From positions 3,092,501 through 3,156,500 of the forward strand of contig CM068318.1 of assembly GCA_034766995.1 (NCBI GenBank): DNA of 64,000 nt, read 5' to 3'. This DNA comes from Acanthacorydalis orientalis. Lineage: Eukaryota > Arthropoda > Insecta > Megaloptera > Corydalidae. Position numbers and translations under genes: made by a program. Shown in pieces: positions 23,525 to 35,202 of the stretch; position 1 is the first letter of the stretch; every line of letters starts with the position of its first letter. Below the pieces are notes generated by a model. The model was not told where the DNA came from. It saw nothing but the letters and a program-made list of their open reading frames with translations, and searched no databases.

Positions 23525-23882
23525 GAATATAAAACTCATATGAATAAAGACTAGAGAAAGAAATTTAATCTACTCGCTCGTAACAGATCGTTTTCTCAAA
23601 AGATTTTCTTGACACAGCCACGAGACAGCCCCGATTTGCATTTCAATATTTTATCTTGGACAGTTACTAATGTCGCTGTATATTTTTATATAACAGTGTT
23701 ACACATAAAACAGTTCGTTCTGTATGTGTGCGCAAGTGTGTACATGTTTTCGTACGTGTTATATTTGTTTATATTTGTACAAAGATGAGCAGATGAAGTT
23801 TTTACGCCTGGAAACTTTCATACCTCGAAACTAGATAAATCAATCCAATATAAAAGTTTGATTGAAATGTTCTCTGTTGTAT

Positions 23883-23927
<45 letters not shown>
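23481..23927. repeat. Two (TA)n tracts
   Basis: Tracts at 23481-23521 and 23885-23927, with unassigned DNA between them. Confidence 0.9.
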
Positions 23928-23930
<3 letters not shown>

Positions 23931-24179
23931 CGAGAAGACTGTACAATGAAATGAAGTTTTCGTTGAGAAAATGTGTTTCTTTATATCATTTTCGAATTAG
24001 ATGATCTAAATTCTTCGTAGTTTTCATAAAGGAATGGCAGGTAGAAGAACAGTAATATATTTGTGAAAAATTCGAAATTATTTTCAACTACTGTGTATAA
24101 ATATGCAATAATAAACGGGACGATATGAATTATTTATTATAAAAAGAGAATTTTAACACAGCTGGGACAAGAATCACGG

Positions 24180-24530
24180 CCATAGATTCCTCTAGTCGGA
24201 TTTTAGTGGTAAACGAAACCGAAATTGTTCTGTATATATGATGGCACAACATAATTTAAAATTGTGTTGATTCTGTATATCCGTTTTGGAAAAATAGTCT
24301 ATTTTAGATTTTGTTCATAAAACGATCTTTAATTTTTAATAAAACACTTCAAGATATTTTTCCGATTCGAATATAGGTCTATATTTTGATTTTTAAATAT
24401 TTAAATTGAGATGTTCGACCGATATCGTATTAAGAATTACAGATAATCTTTCACGAACGAACTCATTTTTAACTCGGAAATTACAAACGATTTTCTGGTG
24501 ATAAATGTTCTAAAAAATTTGATCATTTGT
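24180..24530 (+). repeat. Dispersed repeat block shared with 46030-46260
   Basis: Shares ATTGTTCTGTATATATGATG-like sequence, a GCACAACA motif, a GTCTATTTTAGATT-like stretch and CGATTCGAATATAGGTCT-like sequence with the later block, in the same order and strand. Strongly diverged. It lies just upstream of an R1 copy. Confidence 0.45.
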
Positions 24531-24690
24531 ATCTTAATGCAATGAAAATGATAGTTACAGAAATTCTCAATAATCAAAGAGAATCGACAATGATTTATGA
24601 CCAAAAAAGTGTATGGTTTGTAGAGTAAAAAAACTGTTCATTTGTGAAAGTGAATTTTGTCACAGCGTTACACATGTATTAATATTTACA
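24531..24690 (+). repeat. Dispersed repeat R1
   Basis: Contains CAATGATTTATGACC, GTGTATGGTTTGTAGAG and TTCATTTGTGAAAGTGAATT, then TTGTCACAGCGTTACACATG. One of the clearest downstream halves. Confidence 0.65.
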
Positions 24691-25522
24691 GCTTTTATAA
24701 TCTTTTAACATTTCGAAAAGACTTAAATTTTTGATTAATTTTTTTTATAATATTTGAAATAATTTTTGAAAATAATCAATTTAAATATTTTTAAATTATT
24801 CAGCAAGCAATCAAACCAAATTACATTAAAAAAGCACAAATTGTTATTTTATGTACGTTTGATTTTATGTGTAACAGATTATCGGCTATCTATCAAACAC
24901 AAGACGGAATAAAGATAAACAGCTAATCTATTCAGACCTCTTTAAGAGATTTAAATAATCGACTGAATTTCAAAATGACTAGATTGAACACAGACGCAAC
25001 AGATCCTGAATAACTCAATGTAATACATTTGATTTTTTGCACGATATTTTATCAAGTTAAAAATATATGAAACATAAGTTACAAATCTACAAAATTTACG
25101 ACGACGCACAAAGCGGACAGTAGCAAAAACCATTCCGAACATGCCGGAATATATGTTCCTGTACTACAGATATCATATTTTTTATCTGTAGAGAGACACA
25201 CTCACGGTATTTGCATAAAATCGGAAGCTGAAGATATATTAACAAACACACTTTTGAATATCTTATTGCCCTATTGTTATTTATTTATTTATGTATATAT
25301 ACATAAAGATAATTTAATAAAATATTATATTTTAAGTGTATCAGAAGAACTTTTAAAGCGATTTTATCTACTAATAAAATACAGCCATAAATATTATATT
25401 TAGATTAGATTTACTTATTTTATCTGCTATTTCATTCTATTTATATCTTATATTTCCTATACTTCACTATATTTAATTTTATATCAATTTTTAATTTTCT
25501 CAACAATTTATCAATTCTACTA

Positions 25523-25526
<4 letters not shown>
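24691..25526. other. Intron DNA, mostly unassigned
   Basis: A stretch near 24900-24985 (AAACAGCTAATCT, then TCGACTGAATTTCAAAATGA) resembles 46290-46375, suggesting that the repeat block continues. Otherwise nothing is recognised. Confidence 0.4.

Positions 25527-25603
<77 letters not shown>
25527..25603. repeat. (TA)n microsatellite, about 77 bp
   Basis: Uninterrupted TA tract, one of the longest in the window. Confidence 0.95.
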
Positions 25604-25607
<4 letters not shown>

Positions 25608-26127
25608 TCTGTTCTATTAATTTACTAATATTAATCGAATGAATATTAAAAAATATAACGATTTGTAATATTTTTTCTTTTAGTTAGACATTTCGTTATT
25701 TACAAATACCTTAGATACATAACATTAATAATTGTAAGAAATACTTGAAAAGATATTCAGAAAATGATCAGAATTTGCTTAAGACGACGTTTCCGGTCAA
25801 TTTCTTCAATAAAAAGATACAAAATCTGGGAAAGTAATCTTCCAACAAGATAATTATGTTAAGAATTAGTTTAGTAAGAGATAACTGAATGTTTAATAGA
25901 CTATTATGCTTAAATTATCTATTATTTTGTATTGTACACAAGTACAAAATAATTTTTAATAAAGTCACTTTGCAGAATTTATATTCAACGGAAATTGTTT
26001 TATGGATACTCTTCGTATTTAATTTGCATTTTCTTTCATCTCTTATTGGACTTGTTACTTACTTAAAGAATAATTAAAAAAAAGTGTATGGAAAAGAATT
26101 CTTAAAACGGAACTGTGGATATATCAG

Positions 26128-26130
<3 letters not shown>

Positions 26131-26174
<44 letters not shown>

Positions 26175-26208
26175 TATGTATCCACGTGTGTGTGTGTATA
26201 TATATATG
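26131..26208. repeat. (TA)n and (TG)n tracts
   Basis: TA tract at 26131-26172 followed by a short TG/TA run to 26208. Confidence 0.9.
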
Positions 26209-27040
26209 TTTAAGTTATACATCATAAACTTTCAGACTCTGTCCGTGTTTTCATTAAAGAAATGTTATTTAACAAAGAAAAACGATAGTCTCAAGAGTGC
26301 TTCGAACAAATTCGCCAACTAAGTTAGACAGTTTGCTCAGATATTAAAACTTGCAACATCCTGTCCACAAATAAGTTGACTTCGAGTTTTGGAACACCGT
26401 TTTATTCGAGTTATCAGAAATCTCTCAAGCAGCAGCCGACACTCTGTCGGCCTGTTCCACAACATGAAAGGTTCGCACTAATTTCAATTTGTGTAAATTT
26501 AAAATCCGTACTCTGTGCTCATCTACCGTGACTTTTTATTACACTTGTTCTTGTTACGGTTTTCATTCATTCGATGCATCTATGAATATATATATATATA
26601 TATTGTTTTTTGGAAATTGTTTTTTTTTAATAAATGAATTTAACTAATTCCTGATTTAATTCTTTATATACTGTCAAGATTTTCAAGTCATAAACAAAAA
26701 CTGATCACATCATTCACTTCAAATCACTTCTTGTCAAATCCAATTATTTAAAAAAAATATTTTATTTGTTAAATAACTTAAATAAACCTCTTTTTATGTT
26801 TTGTGTCTTCGTACCATTTTTTCTTAATTCTATTTCAATTCCTAACTTTGTCATTATAAGAAAACTAGAGTTCTCTTCCCTTTTATATATTTGTTAAAAA
26901 AATGTATGGTTTAAAAATTTTGAAGACGTCTGATAAGTGTTAATAAGGAGAAATAACATTTCAAGAATATTGATAAACATCTTTATTCATTCCGTTGTTT
27001 TCTAAATTCACAGTAATACAGAATGATTAATTGACGATAT
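26209..27040. other. Intron DNA with one short hairpin
   Basis: A perfect hairpin with 7-bp arms, GCCGACA and TGTCGGC, around CTC lies at 26435-26451 in a slightly GC-richer patch. No other feature recognised. Confidence 0.4.
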
Positions 27041-27044
27041 TTAA

Positions 27045-27268
27045 CCCGTTGTGCACTGTCGGAACTTTCAAGTCACTTAAAAAAATTACAACCGATATTA
27101 AATAGTCAATGAATCATCATACACCTCACGGGACTTCTATTATTGAAATGAGAAAAACATTCTTTAAAAAAAAACTTCATTTCTTTATGTTTTCAAATGT
27201 TATTCTTTTTCCATAACATGAACTAAACTGTTCAATTTTTTATTTAAATCAATTCAGTGAACAAAGAG
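27045..27268. mobile_element. piggyBac-superfamily MITE (224 bp), second family
   Basis: Flanked by TTAA at 27041-27044 and 27269-27272. The left end is CCCGTTGTGCACTG; the right end (complement) is CTCTTTGTTCACTG, 11 of 14 matching. No coding sequence. The ends differ from those of the MITE at 12307, so it is a separate family or an old copy. Confidence 0.68.
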
Positions 27269-27272
27269 TTAA

Positions 27273-28033
27273 ATCGATCTATTTTTTTTAAATATGTTGA
27301 TCATTCACATTAAATATTTACAGATTATTTATAGGAATACTCTAGTGTGTTTTTTTCCTTTATTTAAATATAAAGCGCATCTGACGAAAAGAAAAATAAA
27401 AAAAATTCCCCAAGACTTTTACATTTCAATGTCTATCATTTTTATGGCAGCCGACGAATGTCATTCCCGTTCTCGCACCCCAATTTATAATTCAAACGTC
27501 GATTGATCCCCGTACGGCACCTACTTCACACTACATTATTGAAAAGATAAAAGCATTTCAGTATAGATCTTCTGTCGTCGTCCATATAACCGCAGATACA
27601 GGTTTAACGTCAGACTTAGTGATTAATAATCCAGTCTAAAAGCTTCTCGAAACGGAGTCAATGCGTGCATGCGAGCTTCCGGGTTAAATGTATCCACGCA
27701 ATAGATATAATTGTTAATTATGAAGTAGACGCGGCGGACGATTCTTTCTAATCAGGGAGCATACGTTCGCTTCTCCACTGATTACCGACAATAGACTATA
27801 AATGATTACAAATTTACTAGCTCTCGATACGAACGTAATTAGGGTCGGATTAGTATTTGTAGACTCGGATCGGAGATAAAAATAACAGACCGATGTTTTA
27901 TTTTCGGGCGGATGCTTTTCGAAAACGGCCGTTCGTTTGCACGACACGGAATCGATTCCGTTCGATCGATACAGTTATCGGTTTGAATTGAATTGTTTTA
28001 ATTGATTTTTTCAAAGTACACAACTCTTCTTAC

Positions 28034-28035
<2 letters not shown>
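27273..28035. other. Intron DNA with a CpG-richer island
   Basis: The interval 27420-27990 is GC-richer and CpG-containing, unlike the flanks. Its open frames match no family I know. Confidence 0.4.

Positions 28036-28089
<54 letters not shown>
28036..28089. repeat. (TA)n microsatellite
   Basis: About 54 bases of TA. Confidence 0.95.
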
Positions 28090-28093
<4 letters not shown>

Positions 28094-28234
28094 ATATTTT
28101 GAATATTTTCTATATGTTTATAACATAAATGCTGCAGGTTTGAAATGAAAACAACAAATATTTGCTTACTATTATTGTTTAATACTAATTATCGCTACAA
28201 TGAATATAACTACACGGGTTCTGTTACTTGACTA

Positions 28235-28640
28235 ACTTATGACCGAACGTTTTCAGCGTGGGCCAGAAGGGCCCTTGCTTTTCTTGAGTACCGAGCGTAT
28301 GCGCTCACGACTCGGGTAGCTCATATCCCTTGAGTATTGCTTGGAAAGGGAAACTATCACAAATGGGTGGAGAATTTTTTCATTTTTCAGTCCAATAAGA
28401 GGTTGCCTTCACTGGTACTCTAAAGCTCTGATGATCTCAAACCGAGATGCAGCCTTGACATGGGTAATAAATAATTGCTCTATCACTTTCTGATAACTCT
28501 CGATCTACAAAACGATTCAGACTTTTGAATAAAGTGAGTAGTGACCCTCAGTACTTGAAAAGTCCCGGGTTTTATTACTTACGAGATAGCCCAATAGATT
28601 AACCCATATTTCCTCGTTGCCTATTTTGATTCAAAAACAT
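28235..28640. other. GC-elevated block of foreign composition
   Basis: Contains GTGGGCCAGAAGGGCCCTTG, CGAGCGTATGCGCTCACGAC and AAGTCCCGGGTTTT in an otherwise AT-rich desert. The composition suggests a mobile element such as a solo LTR or a SINE. The larger interval 28090-28639 begins TGTTATATTTTG and ends CAAAAACA, as LTRs often do, but no target duplication is visible. Confidence 0.35.
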
Positions 28641-29149
28641 CTTAATTGTGTAATCCAATTATATTTTTCTATATTTGATTTTTATCATATATATATATAC
28701 GAAATAAAATCAATCAATCATCCACTAAACTATTTAATAAAACTGAACAGAAATATTAACATTGCAGAAAAAGCACTAATTGACTTTTGATATTCTCCAC
28801 GTTCAACAAGTGTATTTTTAAGCGATTGTTTTTATGCCGGCCCCTCGCATTTTAATCACTTGAAGACGACTGTGTTTGTTTCGAAATGAACAAATACTTT
28901 GTAACAATAATTATAAGTTGAAAATTAAATCGTCGTTCTTTTTCCGCAACTCGGCTGGAAAATTTGTTAATCCGCCAGTAAAACGAATCGATTTGCTCCC
29001 GTGAAAATAAATACGGATTTTTTCGATGCGAATACTGGAAGTGCTTCACGCTCGCTCGTTCAGATGCCGAATTTTAATGAATCGATATTTTTTTTCTGTC
29101 GTAAATGAATCATTTTGTATATTTTGTGATTTATAATTAATAAATTTTA

Positions 29150-29190
<41 letters not shown>

Positions 29191-31605
29191 TGTTTACTTG
29201 TTATGGAACATAAATGAAAGAATTATTTCTACTAGCTACAATATGTTTTATCAATTTTAAAATACGTTCTTTCAATGTATGTTATATACATTTTTTTCTA
29301 AAAAAAGAAATGATCCAACTGTTAACTGAATAGCAAGAACTACAAAAAAATACATAATCTGTTCTTATAGCTTTTTATACAAGTGCTTTTCACATTTGTA
29401 AATTTCACCGAGTCAAAACCAAATATGTGAAACTGTCAAACACATGTGGTTTTCTTGCATGAGTAAAAACTGAGCAAGACCTCGACAAACTTGCGATATT
29501 AATTTTGCGTATGTCGAAAATACTGTCACTGGGCGTACAATATAGCAGTAACTTATTAAATTTACAAATGGTGGATTCGTTCATGAAAATGAATTATCTG
29601 TGAAACCAGAAGTAAAGGTGAACAATGCTTGATTGGTGGTTTTTATTAAAAACCACTTATGATGGATGACAAAAACGTTTCAAATAAACTTTGTCTTAAA
29701 ACATCTTATCAAAATAAAAGTGCGGAAATAATTGATAAATGAATGGATTAAGAGATAGATAAGTTTCCACATCTGGACGATCATTATGCATTTAAGAATT
29801 ATATTTTTTCAGTACTATTTCTAAATTCACTGATAAGAGATGTAAACTTCATAAATATATTAATTGTCTGCTTGTGATTTCGTTGATGTGTTGTTCTAGT
29901 GATGTTGTTTTTATGAAACTATTTGAATATTTATTTGTCAGGGCTAATTTCAGCTATTGAACCACTCATGAATACTTTGATAAAAATAATATCAACAATG
30001 TACTTGACAAAAAATGAAGAATTAGACTTATATCAGACGAATACTGAAGTGATTTATCAAAATAAATACTAGTACGTAAATACAGCGAAGAAATTGACTA
30101 ATAGGTGGTTGTCTTCATACATATTCTGGCTGAACTGCAAGAAGTAACCGAAGAGTTATATAAAATTCTCTTCAATCCAGTAAAAATCTCCAACCGCTGG
30201 GAAGTTAAAGAAATGTTCAAAATCAAAAGGATCAGGGTGAGGAGTAGTAAAAAATAGATCGATTCATAAAAATTCTGAGTAAACTTTAAGAATTAGCCCT
30301 ATGGAAGGACTAAGTAAAATTCATTTTATCTTAGCAAAAATCCCCAACCCGTAAGACAAGAAATTTTCTATATAAAAAACATAAGTTTCTGTGCTCAGCA
30401 TTCGTACTACAAGCAAGAAAGTTTACTCGGCTCTCCAATAGACTACAGAAAAAATAATTCATGGCCATTTATAAAATATTATGAAAATAGTACTGACAGT
30501 GTAGATTATTCTACTTTTATAGATGGGTTCTTTTTTCACCGCACAGAACCATTGAAAAATATTCAAAAAATCATTACTGATTATATAAAGCGGCGAGGTA
30601 CGGAAAAGAATCGACTTTTTCTGAGATTCTGAGGGACAGAAATCGAAGACTTTTCTATTCGTTGACCGGCAGAGATTTACTGAGAACTTTTAACCAGAAA
30701 AAAATGTTACGACTTATGGAGTAAAATAAGAGTTCATTTGAGAAAAAAAAATAATGTAACCACTGATAGTTAACAATCAATTAAGTGCAACGATTAAAAA
30801 GAAACAGGTATGTTTTAATATTATAAAACGTCACACGATCGAAGGAACAACACGATACCGAAAGAAGTGAAAAAAATTAGCATAAACTTCATTGTGATTC
30901 TGAATAGAGATCCTGGAAGAAATAACTTTCATTTTACATGAAATATGTAAAGGAAACCCTGTTTTAATTTATCATTCGTGATCTGCTGCTCGCGATAAGG
31001 CAAAAAGGGTTGTATAATATTTCCTTAAACAGATCTCGTTCATTACACACATATACGTGGATCCGTGTACGTCTGTATGTAATGTGAAAATTCTCCGACC
31101 GACACACACTCATTTAATTACACTCGAAACGCAATTATTCTGAAATCTCCGTTAATGGCGAACGCGCGATCTTTGATAAATGTAAATATAATATGAATAT
31201 CGCGTATAAATAGCCTGTTAATGATATCAGTAAATATAAAGTGCGCACCGACGTACGTATTAGAGGCCAGGGGATCAGGATTCGACAAACTTATTTGCGA
31301 GATCAAAGCGTCAGAGTGGCGCTTTGAATTTGAATACCGCGCCTTAAACTACACGCTATTTCGCATCAGGCCTTCGAACAAAAGGTATAAATTAACGTTA
31401 CAATATGTCAAAATGCAAAATATGGCACTCCGTTGTAAATCGCGGACATCTCTCATCCGCCATTCTTTTTATTATGACGTGGATTAACGCGGATACGTTT
31501 CGTATGCCCTTATGTGCTCGGCTTAAACGCGAATTTCGGATAACATTTCTAATTTATGAGACGTTGAAGATGCAGTGATAAAAATCGATTCTAGTAATGA
31601 ATCAT
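28641..31605. other. Intron DNA, mostly unassigned
   Basis: A (TA)n tract lies at 29154-29187. The interval 31020-31530 is CpG-richer. From 29900 to 30760 many short frames have unbiased composition, as in a decayed coding element, but no protein motif could be recognised. Confidence 0.4.
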
Positions 31606-31658
31606 TATATATATATATATATATAAAGAGAGAGAGAGAGAGTAAAAATAATTTTTAA

Positions 31659-31691
<33 letters not shown>
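31606..31691. repeat. (TA)n(GA)n and (TA)n tracts
   Basis: TA/GA compound at 31606-31641 and a second TA tract at 31660-31691. Confidence 0.9.
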
Positions 31692-31695
<4 letters not shown>

Positions 31696-31744
31696 AGCTT
31701 GATATGACAATATAATATTTATGAAACACAATATCTAATTTTAT

Positions 31745-32339
31745 CAAAATACAGCTAGATGCCGCTTGCCCAATCCCCTTTTCCAAGATTCTCTGTCCTG
31801 ACTCATTTCCTCGTTTAGCTGTCTCTTCTCCATGGCTTTTTCTTATCCCTTCGTTCCAGGAAAACCGACGTCGTCCACATTTCTTTTTTCCTGGCGGGAA
31901 CCATTTAAATATCCGCTGCGGCCATCGCTCTTCTGGCATTCGCATCAAATCCCCGAACCATCTTAAACTTCGTAGTTCTATCCTATCGGTAACTGTGTCT
32001 CCAGCATTCATTCGACGTCTGATTTCTTCATTTGTTATGTGTTGAAGCCTGGGGACTCTTGCACTTCGTCGGAGGTAGTCGATTTCTACTGCATTCAGCC
32101 TTCGCTTTGTCTCAGCATTGATTGTCCAGATCTCACTTCCGCAACAGAGGGTGGACTCGACCATAACCCGTCCTATACGTTTTTTCGTTTTTTTTAAGAA
32201 TGTTTTGGTCCCACCATAGCGAGTTTAGGCAGCCAATTATTTTCTTTGCTTCTTGTAATCGGTGTTTGATTTCTCTCTCACCTATTCCGTTAATTTTTAA
32301 AGATGCAGGCGAGATATTCAATTTCTCCAAAAATTATTT
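31745..32339 (-). mobile_element. Non-LTR retrotransposon fragment, end of reverse transcriptase and C-terminus
   Basis: Minus strand, in reading order: an IEYLACIFKN piece, NGIGEREIKHRLQEAKKIIG, CLNSLWWDQN, then MVESTLCCGSEIWTINAETK, RRLNAVEIDYLRRSARVPRL, NEEIRRRMNAGDTVTDRIEL and LRWFGDLMRMPEERWPQRIF. This is the RT thumb and downstream region of insect endonuclease/reverse-transcriptase elements (probably RTE/CR1-like). Two frameshifts are present, near 32290 and near 32185; the second falls in T-runs. The endonuclease and catalytic RT motifs are absent, so the copy is 5'-truncated. It is not the same family as the copies at 1513 and 50370. Confidence 0.85.
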
Positions 32340-32445
32340 GACTTGATATTTTTTTCAAAACGAAACGTACACGAACAGAAAACCTGTACTTTTCTACAAA
32401 CCGTTAATTAAATTTACAGACACGAATTGAAGAAGAATATCATTA

Positions 32446-32612
32446 GGCTGGTGTAAAAATAATTTCGGTTTTCACGTATCGAGTATAAATCAGTTAAAAA
32501 TTATATTTATTAATCAAAATAAAGACGATTGGCCTGCACACATTTCACCCAACGGGAAACAATTTGGTTTATTCCTACAAGATAGAATTCTAGAGTCCTG
32601 GAATTAACGAAT
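32446..32612 (-). mobile_element. Mariner 3' end fragment (same lineage as copies A and B)
   Basis: The terminus GGCTGGTGTAAAAATAATTT follows TA at 32444-32445. Inward, the minus strand reads the transposase end (NSRTLEFYLVGINQIVSRW, then KCVQANRLYFD) and the untranslated segment seen in copies A and B. All sequence upstream of about 32612 is lost. Its spacing to the TIR equals that of the full copies. Confidence 0.8.
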
Positions 32613-33489
32613 CCAGAATAATAAAAAAACTCTAATATTTCCGAATAAAAATAATAAGAGATATAAAACAGAGTACAGTGATTTGAAAACTACACATGTC
32701 GTTCTCTGGTTCGAAAGACTAATTGAAAGCGAATATTTAAATGGATATTTAGAGTGTTTGGACCAAAAGTGGAATAAGTAATGTGAAATGTATTTTAAAG
32801 TTAATGTTTCTGTAAATTTGGTATAGGAAAACATATATACGATTTAATGTTACAGACTTAATTATTATAAATATCATACTACTGAATAAACAAACAGAAA
32901 CAAGTATACTCTTCGTAAAAAATTATAAATTTTTTAAGAAAAAAATTCTTTCGGATTCCATAGGTTCTGTTGTGTGAAATGATGTAAAATCCAATAATTA
33001 AAATTTGAAATATATACAATAGATTGGAATAATAAATATTTATATTATTTCATCGAAACAGTAATTAATTATTTAAAAGATCAGGCATATAACCAGACGA
33101 AATCACTTTTTAATTAAATTATACACAGAATATTCTTGAACAAGCACGTACGGTTCCATCAGAAACGTAGCCAGTTTTAACATATTTCTATTTATCTATT
33201 GACCGGTTCTGCAAATACGCCGTAACATCTATTTATAGTGAATCACGAATACAAAAAGATATATTTTCCGATCCTTTATCATGAAACAATAAATACAATA
33301 TCTTGTTTTTGTTCTTATGTACAAATAAAGGTTTCAGTATGGAAAAAAAATTCGATTCATCTGTCAGTCCTGATATAACTCACTTTTGTTCCTTTTTATG
33401 TTATTGTAGAGATGTCGACGGCGAAGAGAAGATTTTTAATCAGAAAATATGCGTCGATGCCACATCAGTTTGTTTCAATCCATATGTTA
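32613..33489. other. Unassigned intron DNA
   Basis: AT-rich; nothing recognised. Confidence 0.4.
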
Positions 33490-35200
33490 GGTCGATGCGA
33501 AAGTACTTGCGGGTTTTATCATTTTAAAATTCGCGTCGATTTTTCTAGTTACCGTTATCTTTTGTTATAGTCACGTGATACATCGTTGTAAATAATGAAA
33601 TTAGCACTGATGATTTCAGATTATGTCTATTGTTTTCATTCTTTAGTATTGTTGGATATAACCTCTTAAATTAGTCATGGAAAAAAGCAAATTCGAGCGA
33701 TTTTGTCGTATGAGTTTAAATTGGGACGTGAAGCAACAGAAACTGCTCGAAATATCAAATTTGTTTTTGGCGAGGAGTCGATTAGTGAACTTACAGCTCA
33801 ACACTGGTTTCGAAAATTTCGTGATAGAAACGAAAGATGATAAGGGGGATCGTGGACATCCTTCAGCTATAGACAATAATGATTTAAGAGCCAGTATTGA
33901 AGCGGGCCCACGTAAAACAACTCGAGAACTGGCAGAAGAATTCAATGTTGCTCATTCAACAGTTCATCGACATTTGAAGAAACAAAAAAGCTAAATAAAT
34001 GGGTGCCGTATGAACTGAACGAACAACAAACAGTTCGGCGATACGAAGTCTGCTCTGCGCTTCTTTTGTGTAAAAAAATGATTCTTTTCTTGATCGTATT
34101 GTCAGATGTGATGAATAGTGGATTCTCTATAACAATCTGAAACGTTCATCATAGTAGCTAGACCGAGGAGAAGCATGAAAACAGTTTCCTAAGCCGAAAC
34201 TTCATGAAAAAATTATAGTCGCTGTCTGGTGGCCAGCAAGTGGCATCATTCACTACAACTTTTTCAATCCTGGTCAAACGATAACAGCAGAAAAATATTG
34301 TCACGAAATTGAAGAAATGCACGAGAAGTTGCATCGTTTACGACCATAATTAGTCAATCGAAGAGAACCAATTCTTCTTCATGACAACGCTCGACCGCAC
34401 GTCTCACAAATGACTTTAAAAAAATGAAACTAAATGCGTTATGAAACCTCACCTCACCCACCTTATTCTTCGGACCTGTCTTCGACAGATTATCATTTTT
34501 TAAACATTTCAGTAATTTCCTACGAGAGAAGTTTTTTTCAAAGCATCAGCTCGAAGCACTTTCGATGAACTTGTTAATTCCAGGACTCCAGAATTCTATC
34601 TTGTAGGAATGTACAAAGTTGTTTCCCGTTGGTGGAAATGTGTGCAGACCAATGGTTTCTATTTCGATTGATAAATATAATTTTTAACTGATACATGCGT
34701 CTTTACACTCGATACCGTATAAAAACAGCAATTATTTTCGCACCGACCTAATAGTTCAGAACGCACACTCGTATATCGTTTAAAAAAATCTTCAGAGAAA
34801 ATGAACCGACATATTTCTGTGCTTATATGAAAATTGTTCATAGAGTGAATCTCTATTGGAACAACGTAGAATACGTAGGAAATATATTTATGCGATTCTT
34901 AAAAAAGATTTGTGATAAGAATGAACGTATTCACTGACAGAACAGAAACGGACGTAGGTCAGAATAATAGAGAAGCTTTTACGCCGAAAGCTCGTCCGCT
35001 TACAATGTATTGTAGAACGTAAATGAATTGCGGGTATTTAACGCGACTTTTTTAAAAAAATTTCATATTATTCACAAACAGAACAAAATGTCTTCGATAC
35101 ACCGTGCACAAACGGACAATCAATGGCCTGAAGCGGCGAGCTCTGATATATACTTCTTCTTACTCGGTACATAAAAACTGTAATTATTTTTGCACCGGCT
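33490..35200 (+). mobile_element. Composite mariner unit (copy B plus cargo plus second 3' end)
   Basis: The mariner proper is 33490-34748, about 93% identical to copy A by eye, with ATG at 33677 and TGA at 34669. It shares the same frameshifts and the stop in the CDEKW motif; the second helix-turn-helix (TTRELAEEFNVAHSTVHRHL) is intact. Beyond its own 3' TIR lies the 394-bp cargo (34751-35144) also found beside copy A. Then comes a second mariner 3' end, whose outer terminus reads, complemented, AGCCGGTGCAAAAATAATTA and ends at 35200. TA flanks the whole unit at 33488-33489 and 35201-35202. Similarity to copy A begins exactly at the 5' TIR. Confidence 0.82.
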
Positions 35201-35202
35201 TA

